This document shows positions 36,901 to 49,187 of a stretch of DNA of 64,000 nt, in pieces. The stretch lies in assembly GCA_002685535.1 (NCBI GenBank), contig NYXK01000105.1:1-64000 (forward strand), read 5' to 3'. Every line of letters starts with the position of its first letter. Positions within the stretch are counted from its first letter, which is position 1. A model generated the notes under the pieces. The model ran no database searches. It saw nothing but the letters and a program-made list of their open reading frames with translations, and was not told the origin of the DNA. The DNA comes from Deltaproteobacteria bacterium. Its GTDB lineage: Bacteria; SAR324; NAC60-12. The translations under genes were made by a program, and so were the position numbers.

Positions 36901-38207
36901 GTGGTCTGATTTCATGAGGTTCGTCGGTGCAAGGAGCCTCGACGGATGGCTTCACCAGCCGGACGGAGGACGAGCCGCTGTCTCTTCTAACATTATGTTA
37001 TTCGAAAAGATGAACAGGCAGGATTCAAGATGAACCATCGGAACGCATATTGTTCCATTTGGGAGGTCGATGAATGAGATATTTCTTTTCCTTCACGCGG
37101 AAGATGAATCCAATGAGGCTGTGAAGTGAATCTGATGTATTAGCCAAACGGAAACTCTCCGCAAAACATGACATCTATCGGCATCCGATATCTATCTGCG
37201 ACAACGATTCCAAATACCCATCAGATCGAAAAGAAAGTCCATTCAAGTAAATGACTCAAAATGGAGAACCTCGCGAGCAAATCCTTCGGCTGGAAACATA
37301 CATCGTCCCATCTCCAAACCCTCACGTGATATCCTCCCTCAAAACACTGCACGTGCGAAACGACTCAGCCACCTTCTCTCGGGCTGTTTATTCCTTCTCG
37401 CTTAGAAACAGTCTGAACATTTCCCGACACACCTCTCCAAACAAAACATGTCCCACCACCACCCGCCAAGTCAGTCTGAGCACCATGCATCGAGCACGAC
37501 ATCATCCACCATTAACCTTAACCGCACAGCAAAATAACCTTTCCCCACATTAGTCTCCCGATCTCTGATCTCCCAAACAAATCAGATCCCTACATTTTCT
37601 TGCTTTTCCTGTTGCAAACTCCGTCTGGAGTTTCTACACCGAGTCTCAAGCGAGAGGAAGAGAGTCTGGAAGGTGATCCTCCCGCCCTTTTCCTGCAACC
37701 TATCTACCACTAGGACAAAAAGGGATTTCGTATTTCTATTTTCGTTCCTTGCACAAATTCTTGGCTTGTTTAACCTTGTTTGAGTTTCTTTCGTTTTGAG
37801 AAGTGATGGTTGAGATGAGATCTTGCAGGCAAGATGAAAAATGCTTGGGTCTGTATGAGAGCAGAAGGGGTATTTACCCGTGCTTGCACCCACAATTTCC
37901 TTGGTGTTTTCTTGGTTTTTCTGGGGAAATAAGAAAGAGGAGTGCTGGATCATCTTATCTTTTTTGTTTAAAGAAGTGTCGCATTCTTTCTCTTTTGCTT
38001 TCATTTTCACTTGCATTGTCATTTCCTGCAGTAGAGATTTTACCTTCCTTTTACCCGACTTGAAGTCGAAGTCGTTCTCTTCTCGCCGTTCTTCGAGTTA
38101 TTGAGTGCTGGACATTACCTTCTACTTTCTCTTAGCACGAACTTCTATTTTACAAGTGCTTATTACACAAGCTTCGATTGATTCGACGTCATTGTACACC
38201 ATTCATC
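33998..38207. other. 4.2-kb gene-poor intergenic region
   Basis: No supported gene was found over 4.2 kb. Low-grade frames (34303-34629 minus, 34999-35262 minus, 35660-36106 plus) lack domains; the 34999-35262 frame begins with a hydrophobic stretch (MMSDLFILCLFVFLC) but goes nowhere recognisable. There are GGCT/GCAT simple repeats at 35406-35442. The final ~600 bp (37560-38207) are rich in pyrimidine tracts and are probably the promoter and long leader of the repeat-protein gene downstream. Confidence 0.5.
35406..35442. repeat. GGCT and GCAT simple repeats
   Basis: Four GGCT units are followed by a self-complementary GCATGCATGCATGC run. Read directly. Confidence 0.85.
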
Positions 38208-39910
38208 ATGAAGTTCCTCGCGCTGATCTCCACCCTGGCTATCGGCGCTCAGTCATTCAGTATCCCGGTTATACCTAAAAGAGAAACAGGAATCACAGGT
38301 ACATCTCCATCTCTCCTCCTCCTCCCCCACAGACACACATGCTAACAACCCACACAGTCAAACCTGGCAGCGAAACCAACCTCGGCGGCGAATCCGGCAT
38401 AACCACCTTCCCAGACGGCAGCCAATCCGTCGGCGGTGCCTCAGGAATAAACATCGGTCCACCAGGCGGCGGCGGCGCAAATGCAAAGGGCAGCAAGACG
38501 GCCGGTGGCGAAGGTGCTCCAGCAGAAGGTGCTCCAGCCGAAGGAGGAGCTAAAGAAGGCGGGACAGCAAAAGGCAACGGCAACGGTATCACCGGCGCAC
38601 CTTCCAAAGTCAATGAGGAGAATGGAACTGCTACTGAGGCGGAAGCACCAAAAGGCTCTGGAACTGCGAATGGGAATGGAGCTCAGGGGTTGGCGGATCT
38701 GATTGGTGCCCTACAGGGAGCTGGTGCGGGAGGAGCAAAGGAGAATGAGAGTGGTGCTGGGGCTCAAGCACCAGCTGCTGGTGGGGAGGCGGCGAAAGGT
38801 GGAAATGCTGGGGGCGCTCAAGGACTGGCGGGTCTGATTGGTGCTTTACAAGGAGTTAATGCTGGAGGTGCTGCGAAGGGGAAGGGGAATGAGACGGCGG
38901 GAGCTGCACCTGCGCCTGGAGGAGAAGCTCCCAAGCCTGGAGAAGCTGCGAAACCATCCGCTGCTGAGCCTCCAAAACCAGAAGCTGGTCCCGCAGGAGC
39001 AGCGAATGGAACCGCACCTGCACCTCCTCCTGCCAAAGAACCAAAGCTAGCTCCAAAGCCAGGTGAAGCTCCAAACCCTCCCGGAGGTGAAGCAGCGCCA
39101 AAACCAACTGAGGGTCCAGGAGCAGCAAAAGGCAACGGAACGGCTCCTGCTCCTGCTCCTCCACCAGCTCCAAAAGAAGCTCCAAAGCCAGGAGAAGCAG
39201 CACCAAAGCCCGCCGATGGTGGAGCAGGGAAAGCAAATGGCACCGCACCAGCACCACCAGCACCACCAGCCGCCGATCCAGCAAAAGCCCCTCCCGCAAA
39301 AGGCACAGCCAAACCTGGCGCCGCTCCTCCTACACCTCCAGCTCAAGGTCCAGCAGCAGGAAACGGAACAGCTCCAGCGCCACCGAATAACGCACCAAAA
39401 CCAAAACCAGCTGAGGGTCCAGGTGCAGGTGCAGGAGCTGGAGCAGGGAAAGCGAATGGCACCGCACCAGCTCCTCCAGCTGGAAGCGAGAAACCAACTC
39501 CAGGACAAGGACAAGGCCCAGCAGCTCCAAAGGCTTCAACGCCCCCAGCGCCGAAACCAACGAATGGTGCGGGTGCCGGTGCGGGTGCCGGTGCGGGGGG
39601 AAAGCCGGCTGAGGGACCGCCGAGTCCGAGTTTAGTTCCTGTGGAGGTTGCGCCGCCTGGTGTTCCTGGTGCTGGACCTGCTGGAGCTAAGGCGGGGGCT
39701 GGAGCTGGACCTGCAAAAGCTGAACCAGCGAATGCACCTGGGGTTCAACCGCCGCCTGCTTCGCCTGCGATGCTGAGGAGGATGAGGGGTGTTGAGAGGA
39801 GGGAAGCGGGAAGGGCTGTGGTGGGCAGGAGGGGTGGAGGAGAAGGGGGATTTGGGTTTGTCAAGAGGAGTGTGAGGGTCAATAATAGGAATATGCATGA
39901 TATGATGTGA
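38208..39910 (+). CDS. Secreted Ala/Gly/Pro-rich repeat protein
   Basis: Exons 38208-38298 and 38358-39910 give 547 residues. The N-terminal signal peptide is MKFLALISTLAIGAQSFS, followed by a KR dibasic site. The mature region is extremely biased to Ala, Gly, Pro, Lys and Glu. It has two copies of a unit AQGL(A)xLIGALQGxxAGG (about residues 145 and 190) and many copies of NGTAPAP and KPGEA. The NGT motifs are potential N-glycosylation sites. The C-terminus differs: basic (LRRMRGVERREAGRAVVGRR), ending GFVKRSVRVNNRNMHDMM, with several dibasic sites. I do not recognise a family. It could be a structural wall or matrix protein or a precursor cut by a Kex2-like protease. Antisense frames over it are compositional shadows. 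Confidence 0.75.
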
Positions 39911-41949
39911 TGTGATGTGACATGTGGGTTGGAAGGGGGATGAGATGAGGTCGCTGGCGGCCTGGGGAAGAAGGCATACTGGCCGACAGATAGGAAACAA
40001 AGGTATCGTTAGATTCGATGAGGATGTAGAATTTCGATAAGTATAAATATAAATATATTCTAGCTTTTAGGTATGAGTTTGAGTGAGTTGTGAGATGAGA
40101 TTGCTGCTTTGCGTGACGGGAAGGTAATGAGTGGTGTTAAAAAAGGAAGACTTAAGAACTGCAGGAACAGCACTGAAAGAAGTTCGATAATAGTAACAAA
40201 TAAATGATGAGAGCAGATGGCGAGTCTAACTGAATCGATAATTGTTTTTTTGCGAGAGAGTATGGTCAGCGAGAGGCGCGAATATTAACCCAGAAGGCCT
40301 GTGTGTGCTAGAGACCAGCATCAGATGCAACTTGGAAAGCGAGAGTTGACTTCCAAAAGAAGGCCTTTGGCAATCCAAGACATTGCTTTCCCTTGCTCAT
40401 TCTGAACGTAAACTACGCACGTCGAATAGTATTATGACGTGATTGCAGTAATGGACTTAGAGACATAGCGGAGAAAACGATTTCTTTGGTATGAAATCTG
40501 GTTTGCTGCACTTCGCACAACGCACCCCCCTCAATGTGGATCATAGTCAGAACGGTAGTGTGGGCGATGAGATCCGTGGACGGTCATTTAAAGTGAATGG
40601 AAGGGTGCACTAGACGGTATAGGTATGAATCGACCACCGATCCAAGTTCCTGTGAACATTTCATACCTGATTAGTAAATACCAATGTATCTGATTAAGTC
40701 AATGTGATGCTCCGAGCGTGGTTGTTTCCTTGAGTGGGGCGATCATCTCTTTGGGACAGAAGCTCAGGTACGTACAACACCCGAAACGAGTCCGAACTCA
40801 GTGTTCTGTTGTTTTCTCGAATTTTCAGATGTCATACCGTGTGTCCCTTAGGGTGTGAAGTCGTCACCCACGTGGAACGTTCCGGCTTTGATGTTTTCTG
40901 GTACGATAAGCGAGAGCTAGTGAAGGGAACGCCCAGTAGCTCCCATTTGATATTCCCACACATCTTTGAGTAGTTCGTACAATATTATACTTTGAGCATA
41001 AGGGAAACATAGAATGGTAGCAAGCATCGCGATGAGTGTAGCCGACGAGAGTATCGTTGCATGGTGTAGAATTAGGACGACCCGGAGTTGAAGCGGTGGA
41101 GATGGTACGTGCGTGTCGAGAGTGATGGTAGCTGATGTACGAATGCCTGCGAGTGGACACAGTGATGTAAAGAGTACCAAGTTATCTGTGTTCTGGAAAT
41201 CTGATCGAGATGGCGGATACTAGCGTAGTGCATCTCAATGAGTAGATTAGTGTGGATTTGAGGCTGAAAGGTCTGCCGGTCAAGGAAAGGCAAACTCCGA
41301 CCGCGAAAGATTGAGATCGACATCAAAATGCATTCGCAAAACCGAGATAGAGAGGCATACAGAGACCAATGAACTAACGAGGCTTTGCTATTGAATGTAG
41401 ATTGAATGATTCGATGAGCTAAGCTGAGACTCAAGAGTGCTCGGGATGTTTCACGGAACTGCAGCAGATAACGAAAGATGCGCTGCAGCGTAAGAGCGGA
41501 TTGATTGAAGTCGAAGATAAGTCGAAAAAAGCGGTCTAGATTTGTACAAGCGCCACCTGAGTTTGCATACTTTAGCACTCGTCGGGGTGATGCGCAGCTA
41601 GAATGCTTCAGAAAAGTGTGTTGTCCCCTCGCTTAGCACCTAACGTCGCGCCTACTTCCACGGTCTTGGCACTAAGTAGCTCTTTCCCATGGAATATCAA
41701 AACCAGCACACTTAGAGTATAACTTCCAAAGAGCTGAAACACCGGGGACAGGATGCATTCTTACACCAATTTTGGACTACCAGTATTTGATAGCACTCCA
41801 CCGGGACCAAGGTTTACAACCGCTGGATAGTCCAGCGTCTCACCACCAGCAAGCCTCGGAGCACTGCAGCACCTATTGCCCATAAGATCAGAACAATCAC
41901 TCGCTCGGTCAACTGTCAAGGCATCGAGGAAAGTGTGCGTCCGAACAAG
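39911..41949. other. 2-kb intergenic region, nothing recognised
   Basis: Several open frames (for example minus 41072-41578, 168 codons) show no domain, signal or plausible start context. AT-rich block at 40040-40060. No RNA gene or repeat was recognised. Confidence 0.4.
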
Positions 41950-44032
41950 ATGGAGGGAACACCGCAAGGAATCAAACGGCCAACCCCGCCTAGGAATTTC
42001 GAAGCAGACAGAGTGTTTAATAAGAGACAGAGGATCGGCCAGGCTTCTTCATCGTCTTCTCCTTCCTCATCTTCGTCGCAGTCGACGACGAAACCTGAAT
42101 CTGAACGCCAAGCTAAGCACAGGAAGATGCATATTGTCCAATTGATGACACCGGAGCCCGGACACGAGATCGGGGTCAAGAACAGGGACGAAAATGAGAA
42201 CTACAATATGGTGAAAGCCCAGGCTACGACTGGGAACGCAGATGGGAAGACATATATGAACGAACATGACAACGCAGCTGGAGACGAACTTGAGAGCGAA
42301 AGTAGTAATGAATATGAGGCTTCACCTAAGGAGGAGAATGTCGCTACATACGAGGGGACAGCAGGAAGCACCAACACCGGTTACGCAGGGCAAGACATAG
42401 AGTGGGCCATCATGTTTCCCGGAAACCAGGGTCGTGCCCACCTTGGAGAACTCGAGGAGGATTTGGCTCGAACCGAAGAGAATCAAATCAATATAAGACC
42501 CTGGAAAAAGGTCAAAGAGCGACTCATCCAAGACCAAAGCCCACTGTTCATCAGTCTCAGGCCATTGACGGACATATCAGAGGGAAGGGTTTGCGAGTTT
42601 CTCTCCAAGGTCCGACACACGATTTGGCGGCACCTGCTTCGTTCCAAGGACGGTATTTCCCTGGATCGCAACATGCGACCAGGAAAAGATGACCACCAAA
42701 AATTGCACCCAGCAATCATGTCAACATGTCGTGATATCTATGCCGAAGCATACAGAGTGCTCTACACAGAGAACATGATATACGTCCACTCGGAGGACAT
42801 CTATCATCTGGAAGGACAATGGACACCGATTCCAAATTCTCCAGCACTGAAGATACCGAAGAAGAGTATCTGGCGACACAATCCATTGGGCGGAATTGGT
42901 AAGCTGGTAAAGCATCCAGCTGTGGAGAATCATTTGGTCCGGGAGTATGACTCGCCTGCCTTGGATGGCTACATAGAGCCACATGTCTTTGCGAGATTCC
43001 AGCACATCGTTCTGCTGATGCCAGGTTAGCCTCAATCTCTTTTCTTTCTCGATGACATTGAAGTAGTTGCCTGGGCCATCCGTGTCAGGACCAAGTCTTC
43101 ACGTCTCCCTCTGTCTCGCTATCAACGTCCTGCTGACCTGTCGAGTAGTCTCGGAGATCAACTTCGGCCGAAGAATATTCATCCCTGGAACGCCAACAAT
43201 CGACTCCATGATCATCGATGAACCTGCCAAGTTGAAAGCGGAATTCTTGGCTTCCATGTGGAAAGTCAACATCGTGCGCACTCTCGCTCGAATCCTTGAG
43301 AATTCCCCACACATCCATCACTTGAGCGTGGCAGTCCAAATAACCGGTCTACCATTCAATATCAACAAGCCCATCACGCCCGAAAGACTGAAGAAGGCAG
43401 CTGTCATCGTAACACAGCAGCTTGGCCAGCACTTCGCGAACTATCAGAGCTTCGCGCCTTTATTGGACTTGACGAATGTTCAAAAGTTCAGCCCAACAAT
43501 GTGTTTGTTCATTGCAGGTGACGCACACAGATACAGTCCATCTCCATCGACACTCAAGCGGTTCTACTGGCGAAAGAGAACGGTGGAGGAGCAATGGATG
43601 TCGCCTCCGGTGAAGCAATGGATTGAATACTCACTCGATGCCACTGAAGTCCAGAGAAGAGCCTTTGCCAACAAATTTTCTCTGCCATTCGCAGCAAAAG
43701 ATTATGGATTGGGAACGGGGAAGCTCCTGGGAATGTTGATGGATGAGAAATATGGTGAACTGGAACATACGGTTCAAAATAGGGCTGGGCTGGCGTGGAG
43801 CGAGGTTGAGGTTGCCGAGGCTGAATCGCTTGGCAAACACGGACGCGTCGCCCTCGACTTTGAACCGTCAACACCACCTCCACCTCCGTCGTCGATCCTC
43901 TCGCCATTTCCATGCCTCCCACAATGTCCTTGCGATAAGTGCTTGACCACTTCCCTTTCGCCCTGTCCCGACCCGTGTCTCTGCGATGACTGTTGGGTTC
44001 CACCTCCTCCCGAAAAGTCGCTGGCCGAGTAA
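41950..44032 (+). CDS. Unknown protein with duplicated C-terminal CX3CXCX2C motif
   Basis: Exons 41950-43024 and 43149-44032 (124-bp intron, join LLMPG|VSEINFGRR) give 652 residues. The N-terminal ~170 residues are disordered (Ser run, acidic stretches). The middle carries LHPAIMSTCRDIYAEAYRVLYTENMIYV, a pattern seen in many fungal proteins of unknown function related to F-box-like or 2EXR families. A second structured part follows (HIHHLSVAVQITGLPFN, LTNVQKFSPTMCLFIAGDA). The tail has a proline run and then two copies of an 11-residue PCxxxCxCxxC unit (PCLPQCPCDKC and PCPDPCLCDDC) separated by six residues, before WVPPPPEKS. This could be a small metal-binding element. The function is unknown. 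Start: first ATG after the upstream stop. Confidence 0.7.
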
Positions 44033-45155
44033 GTTGTCGCAAAGCTGACCGAGCTGAAAAGAGAGGAGGAGAAGCAGCAGAAGAAGAGAGGTGAGGAGCA
44101 GCATAAGGAGGGTCGCGAGACAATGGACATAGTGGATGTGTTGCGAGCTCAAGGGGGTTTCGATTCCAGCTTAGGGAGGGGTGCGCGGATCTGTGGCAGT
44201 TGCGACAATTGGATACGCTTTGTTTTATCCCACGAGGATATTTCATTCTATCAACTCCTTCGGATCCTGAAATTGCATTGATTGTTGCCCCCTCGACTCT
44301 AGTCCTCATGATTATTACGATTGTACTAACACTGTTGTGGAGCCGGATCACTAGGGACTTCCTTTCGCCGGACGATCCTCCTTCAACCAAGTCCTATTCC
44401 TGCTTCGCCAACGAGCGCAAGCACTTCAACAATTCAGAACGAATTTCTGCACACGAAAATGCTACATGTTGAGGCACAATACCTGATATCGCGGGGAAGG
44501 AAGCGGATTGAAAGAAGGGAGGGGAAGAGAGTCCGAGTGTGTCCAAGTGGATGTATTTTTACAGACGGCCCTACTGTACTGCATATCAATGCTGTCTTCT
44601 GTTATTTGTATTTTGTCTCACATCAATGTTTCCCTTCAGCTTTGTCCCAAGACATTCCTGTCATCTCCGTGGACCACACTCAAATCTTCCCTGGATGGCT
44701 CTTTCCAATTGATGATGACCTAGATTCCATTCATGTGTTCTAGATATATTGCCTTGCTCTTTCCTCAATATTTAATGTACCTGCCTAGCCTCACAGGACC
44801 CCTACTCTCTTCTCTTTTTCGCCATTTGACTTCTTCACCTCAATCATCCTTAGTGAACACCGCGGATCCAGCATACCCAAGGTCAATGATTTGACCGGTC
44901 TCCAGCAATGCCTGCAATCGAGATAGCCCGTTCGATTCGAAATCTCTCCAAGCAGCGACGCCCACCCCCAGCTTTCCAGCATACTTGTACCCCATTGCTC
45001 AGCCTCAGAATCCGACTGTACAGCACGACTCCAACTCTGAGGTTCCGAGGGTTCGCCGTCCATATCTACTCAGCAGCAGCAATAATTAGCAACATCACGC
45101 AGAACCAGCGGTCGATATCTCATTCATCAACAGTGCTCAGTGGCATAGCAGTGAA
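44033..45155. other. Intergenic region, nothing recognised
   Basis: No convincing coding frame, repeat or RNA gene. Frames at 44459-44743 and 44908-45204 show no domain. Confidence 0.35.
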
Positions 45156-45775
45156 ATGGATCCTGCTATCCCGCCTAACGAGTCTACAGCCTCTGACCCA
45201 CTAATCACATCTCAATCGGAAGCCATCATACCAGTTCCGAGCATTCCACCACGAGGCAATGTTTGCTACTTTCTCAATGCTCCAACAGGTAAGAAGCTAT
45301 GCCAACCTCAATAAGATCAAGATAGCGTCGTTTTTTTAGCTCAGTGCGAGGTTTTACACACACGAGTGCCTGGGATATGTACTTGACGAATTTGTCAAAC
45401 GTAAAAACCTTCAACATGGAGCTGTATCGTTGGGCTGGACAAAGTGCTTGGGAATCGAACGGCACATTATTTGAAGTGCCGTCGGAGCACATCGCCATCC
45501 TTGCGCATGTCAAGTCAGTTATGATGGCGAAGCATCTCGCACTCAAGCGTTATAATAAAATGCTGGAGCGCATCAATAACATCACTCTTGGGCATGGCGA
45601 TATTGCGGCTTCGTGTGTCAACAATTGGCTTTCGCTCTTACCTGCCAGCAGAGGTGACGGAAGAGGATCAGAAAGTTCAGATGACCGAGCCTAGCGATTT
45701 TTTATTTTGGCGTTCACGGTCCATCACACAGCTAGTCTATGAGACATTCAGCGGAAATACACAGCGCGCCTGAAC
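45156..45775 (+). CDS. Possible hypothetical or decayed gene
   Basis: ATG at 45156 opens a Pro/Ser-rich exon to 45288, followed by a good intron (GTAAGA...TTTTTTTAG, 45289-45339). The second exon closes quickly in that frame (…RVPGICT). Other frames just downstream are protein-like (ELYRWAGQSAWESNGTLFEVPSEHIAIL in one, YLPAEVTEEDQKVQMTEPSDFLFW in another), but they do not join. It is either a decayed gene or a misread one. No family recognised. Confidence 0.25.
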
Positions 45776-47355
45776 ACATGCTCTTCAGTCTTGCTCAGTG
45801 AGTGACCTACTCCCATCCGCTATCTGCGTTCGCAAGAGTTGTGCACCCCTATTTTGTTAGACGATGCATCCATGGTAACAAATTCGTACCACCTTTCTAT
45901 ATCCGTCCAAATTCCTGTCATGCATGGAAGCCTCTCTGAGTTATGTCTGCGTTTGGGAATTATGGGGAGGCGGGGATCTCTCCGCGTCATCTATACAGCC
46001 TCGACTGCTTTCTTATCGTTATTCGCAGGATCGATGAAAGGAAATTCGAGGACGACAAAATGAACCTAACACTATTCAAATCTGCTGCATATCATTAGTT
46101 GAGATTGATGATGGGTTTAATCGTTGCTCGCCAGGCGGCCAAGTCCCCACGCCAGCGTAGCGGTACGTTAACACCATCTTCAATAGTAATCTCTTCGTGA
46201 CTTGTAAATGGAGTGGGAGAAGTCTTATCCGGGCAACTTTTCTCGCAACATTGTGTGCATATCATTTGGCATGATCTTGAAAATGGGGTGTTTGTTTGAT
46301 TCGCGGGTTGTTCGGTGCTTGAAAAAGGAAGGGTTGAAGTATCTTCGTCGGGAGTCGTCGAGTCAGATCAAGGTCGTGACTCGCGCAAATGTGAAGGATG
46401 GTGTTCAGACCGGACATCGCTGCAGAGTTCGCCAAGTCAAGGACAAGACCCTTGGCACCTCTTTGAAGCTTTTTCCGCCGAAGGACAAGCAATGCCACGC
46501 CCGTCACCAAAGAGCCTCATCGCCAGGACAGAAAATCTATCCGACATTGATATCAACGTTCACGTTCTAGCAGATGCGCCTTCTTATTTGCACTTTGCAA
46601 TGCGCGGCATGTATAAAGTTTGCTTCGGGGTACCCCCATTCATCAAAGATTTCTAGCGTATCAACTTCTCACCGTACCACCAGGACCACAACTGGAGTCC
46701 TCATCACTTTCCCCAAAGAAGAGACCCCGTGGGTTTGGAGTCTCCAGAAGCACACAAAACCTTCAGAAGTATGTAGCTGGCTCAACTACGGTCCCGGTTT
46801 AGTTGCCGTCTGCTATCTTCAAAGCGGAGCGGTCTTCGCGCCGCCATCCACTTGGTCTCTCTTTCTGAAGCTTCCGGACCGACTTCAAGTGGAGCATGGA
46901 GCATCAAAATTTTTTCGTTCGCGACGCAGACTTGCAGGCAGATAAACAGTGGATGTTTTGGAGGGGTTGGAGGGGGGTTTTCGATCCTTGTTGAGGGGAG
47001 TTCGCGCCGATGGTGTCAGAGTTCTGGCATCGGCTGCTCAGAGCTGGGTTCGGAAGTTGACCGACTCTGACTCCCAGAGGTTGGAGGCTCCAGTTGTAAA
47101 TGCCTCACCGCATATTCGCCGTTGAAGACGATGGTGGAGCCCCGAGGGGAGAGTCGCAATGTGCAAGGAATGCTTGATATGCTCCAGGGGAACGAGGGGT
47201 GGTGACGATGTTTGGAGCAAGGCTTGGTGGGGTAATTTTGCGAGGTTGGTGAGAAGATTTGCTTTAAGATCCGTCGTTCCCTCGCAGTCTTCTTGACTCT
47301 CGCTGTCTTCTGTCTGTTGTGAATTTTATAGAGTTATTTATCATAGTTATTTATC
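45776..47355. other. Intergenic region with scattered protein-like fragments
   Basis: Between 46440 and 46960 adjacent frames show protein-like stretches (DPWHLFEAFSAEGQAM, INVHVLADAPSYLHFAM, KEETPWVWSLQKH) broken by frame changes. This could be a relic gene that I cannot identify. The last ~200 bp should be the promoter of the sugar transporter. Confidence 0.3.
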
Positions 47356-49187
47356 ATGCCTCTTCGTGGTCATAAGTTGTCTGTTGCCCAAATTGGCTTG
47401 GTCGTTGCGCCGAGCTTCGTCCTCTTCGGCTACAATCAAGCTGGTGTTGGAGGACTTCTTTCGGTATGTCTTTTCCACGTTGAGGAACAGGAAAAGCTTA
47501 TTCTCTAACACCCATAGCTACCCAATTGGACCAAGACCTTTCCTGAGATTGACACGACCAACACCACGGGTGCTGTTAAATCTCACAATGCAACAATTCA
47601 AGGAACAGTTGTCGCAACCTTCGTTCTAGGTGCGCTTGTTGGATCTCTGGCTTGTATGAAGATTGGCAACATCCTCGGTCGCCGCAAGAGTATCTTCCTA
47701 GCTGCCACCCTCACTCTCATTGGCGAGGCACTGTGCACTTCCTCATTTGGACTTGCACAATTTATTGTTGGCCGTACGATCATTGGACTTGGAATTGGTA
47801 TCCTCAGTGCTACTGTACCAGTGTGGCAAGCAGAGTGCAGCTCAGCTGCAAATCGTGGAAAGCATGTTGTACTTGATGGACTGTTCATGACGTGCGTGTT
47901 TTCCATTTCGCATCGCCAAATTGTGGCTGACAGAATCACAGATTGGGATACACCCTTGAATCGTGGATCAATCTCGGCGCATCACAGATTAAATCAGGCC
48001 CAAACATTTCCGCCTCCTGGAGAATGCCTCTTGGCATCCCGCTTGCACTCTCGCTTGTGCTGATGGGTACCATCTTCACAATGCCTGAGTCCCCAAGATG
48101 GCTCATCAGCATGAACCGCGTTGAAGAAGCCCGCACGATTCTTGCCAACCTCAAGGATACTTCTGAGACTGACCCACTCATCACCGCTGAGATCGAAGGT
48201 ATTCAGTATTCACTCGAGGAGTCGACCGTCAAGAAAGCGAGCATCAAAGATATGTTCACCATGGGACCCGAAAAGCTCTTTTACCGCTTCTGCCTCTGTA
48301 TTCTTCTCCAGTTCTATCAGCAAATGTCCGGTTCGAATCTCATCAGCGTCTACGCGCCTGTAATATTTCAGCAGAACCTTGGCCTTGATGGCCAGACTTC
48401 CAGAATTTTATCTGGTGGAACTCTGACGTGGAAGTTCTTGTCGAGTTTTGTCGCGTTTTTCACGATCGATCGCTTCGGACGAAGAGCACTGTTCATGTTC
48501 AGTGGTGTTGGGTGAGTCGTTTTACTCACTCATGAATGACATCAAGCTGACAATCAATAGAATGGGTAGCTGTATGTTGGCTTTGGCTATTGCTACCTCC
48601 TTCCCAACATCGAACAAGTCAGCTGGTATCGCCAGCGTCTTCTTCGTTTTCGCAGTGAGTACTCCATAAACGAGCCTTGGCAGCTCCATCTGACCAACAT
48701 ATTTACAGTTCAACTTCTTCGTCCCAATTGGTTTCCTTGGTGCCAACTTCCTGTACTGCGCTGAAGTTGCACCTGTAAAACTCCGTGTCAGCATGGCGGC
48801 TATCTCAACAGCTAATCACTGGCTCTGGTACGTCCTGCTCCTTCCCCCACGATTACCGAGCCTTCATCTAATAGATATCCTAGGAACTTCGTCGTCGTAA
48901 TGGCCACTCCAGTAGCAATCGCCTCTATTGGGAACTACTACTTCGTTCTCTTCTGCGTGATCAGTTTCTGTATCCCGCTCTCCGTCTACTTCTTCTACCC
49001 CGAAACCATGGGCCAGAGTCTCGAGCAGATCGATGCCGTCTTCCGCGATAACAGTACCCCGCTATCTATTGTGCGCGCCAGTAAGTTGATGGCGAAGGGT
49101 GATGTTAGTGCCATCTACAGGGAGAAGCAGGAGGAGAAGATGGTGGAGAATGTTGTTGCTGGCGAGGTTGAGAAGGAGAATGTTTAG
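47356..49187 (+). CDS. MFS sugar transporter (sugar porter family)
   Basis: Six exons (47356-47463, 47518-47891, 47942-48511, 48561-48654, 48709-48837, 48894-49187) give 522 residues, all joins in frame. Sugar-porter hallmarks: FGYNQAGVGGLL in TM1, GNILGRRKS in loop 2-3, GRTIIGLGIGILSATVPVWQAEC in TM4-5, PESPRWLISMNRVEEAR at the start of the central loop, YQQMSGSNLISVYAPVIF in TM7, DRFGRRAL in loop 8-9, and PETMGQSLEQID after TM12. It is a plasma-membrane proton-coupled hexose or related sugar carrier by family; the substrate cannot be told. The N-terminus is short. Introns are 49-56 bp and canonical. Confidence 0.93.

Noticed and set aside
38818-39514. Antisense open frames over the repeat protein
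   Set aside because: Repeat composition keeps several frames open; only the sense frame has a signal peptide, intron and stop in context.
38208-39910. Alpha-factor-like pheromone precursor
   Set aside because: Dibasic sites are present, but no repeated short pheromone core (such as a W-C...C-W type decapeptide) is seen.
41072-41578. 168-codon minus-strand open frame
   Set aside because: No domain, signal peptide or plausible promoter context; His/Ser/Leu-rich composition typical of chance frames.
43554-44390. 278-codon minus-strand open frame
   Set aside because: Mostly antisense to exon 2 of the Cys-motif protein; no recognisable domain and the sense frame has a clean intron join.
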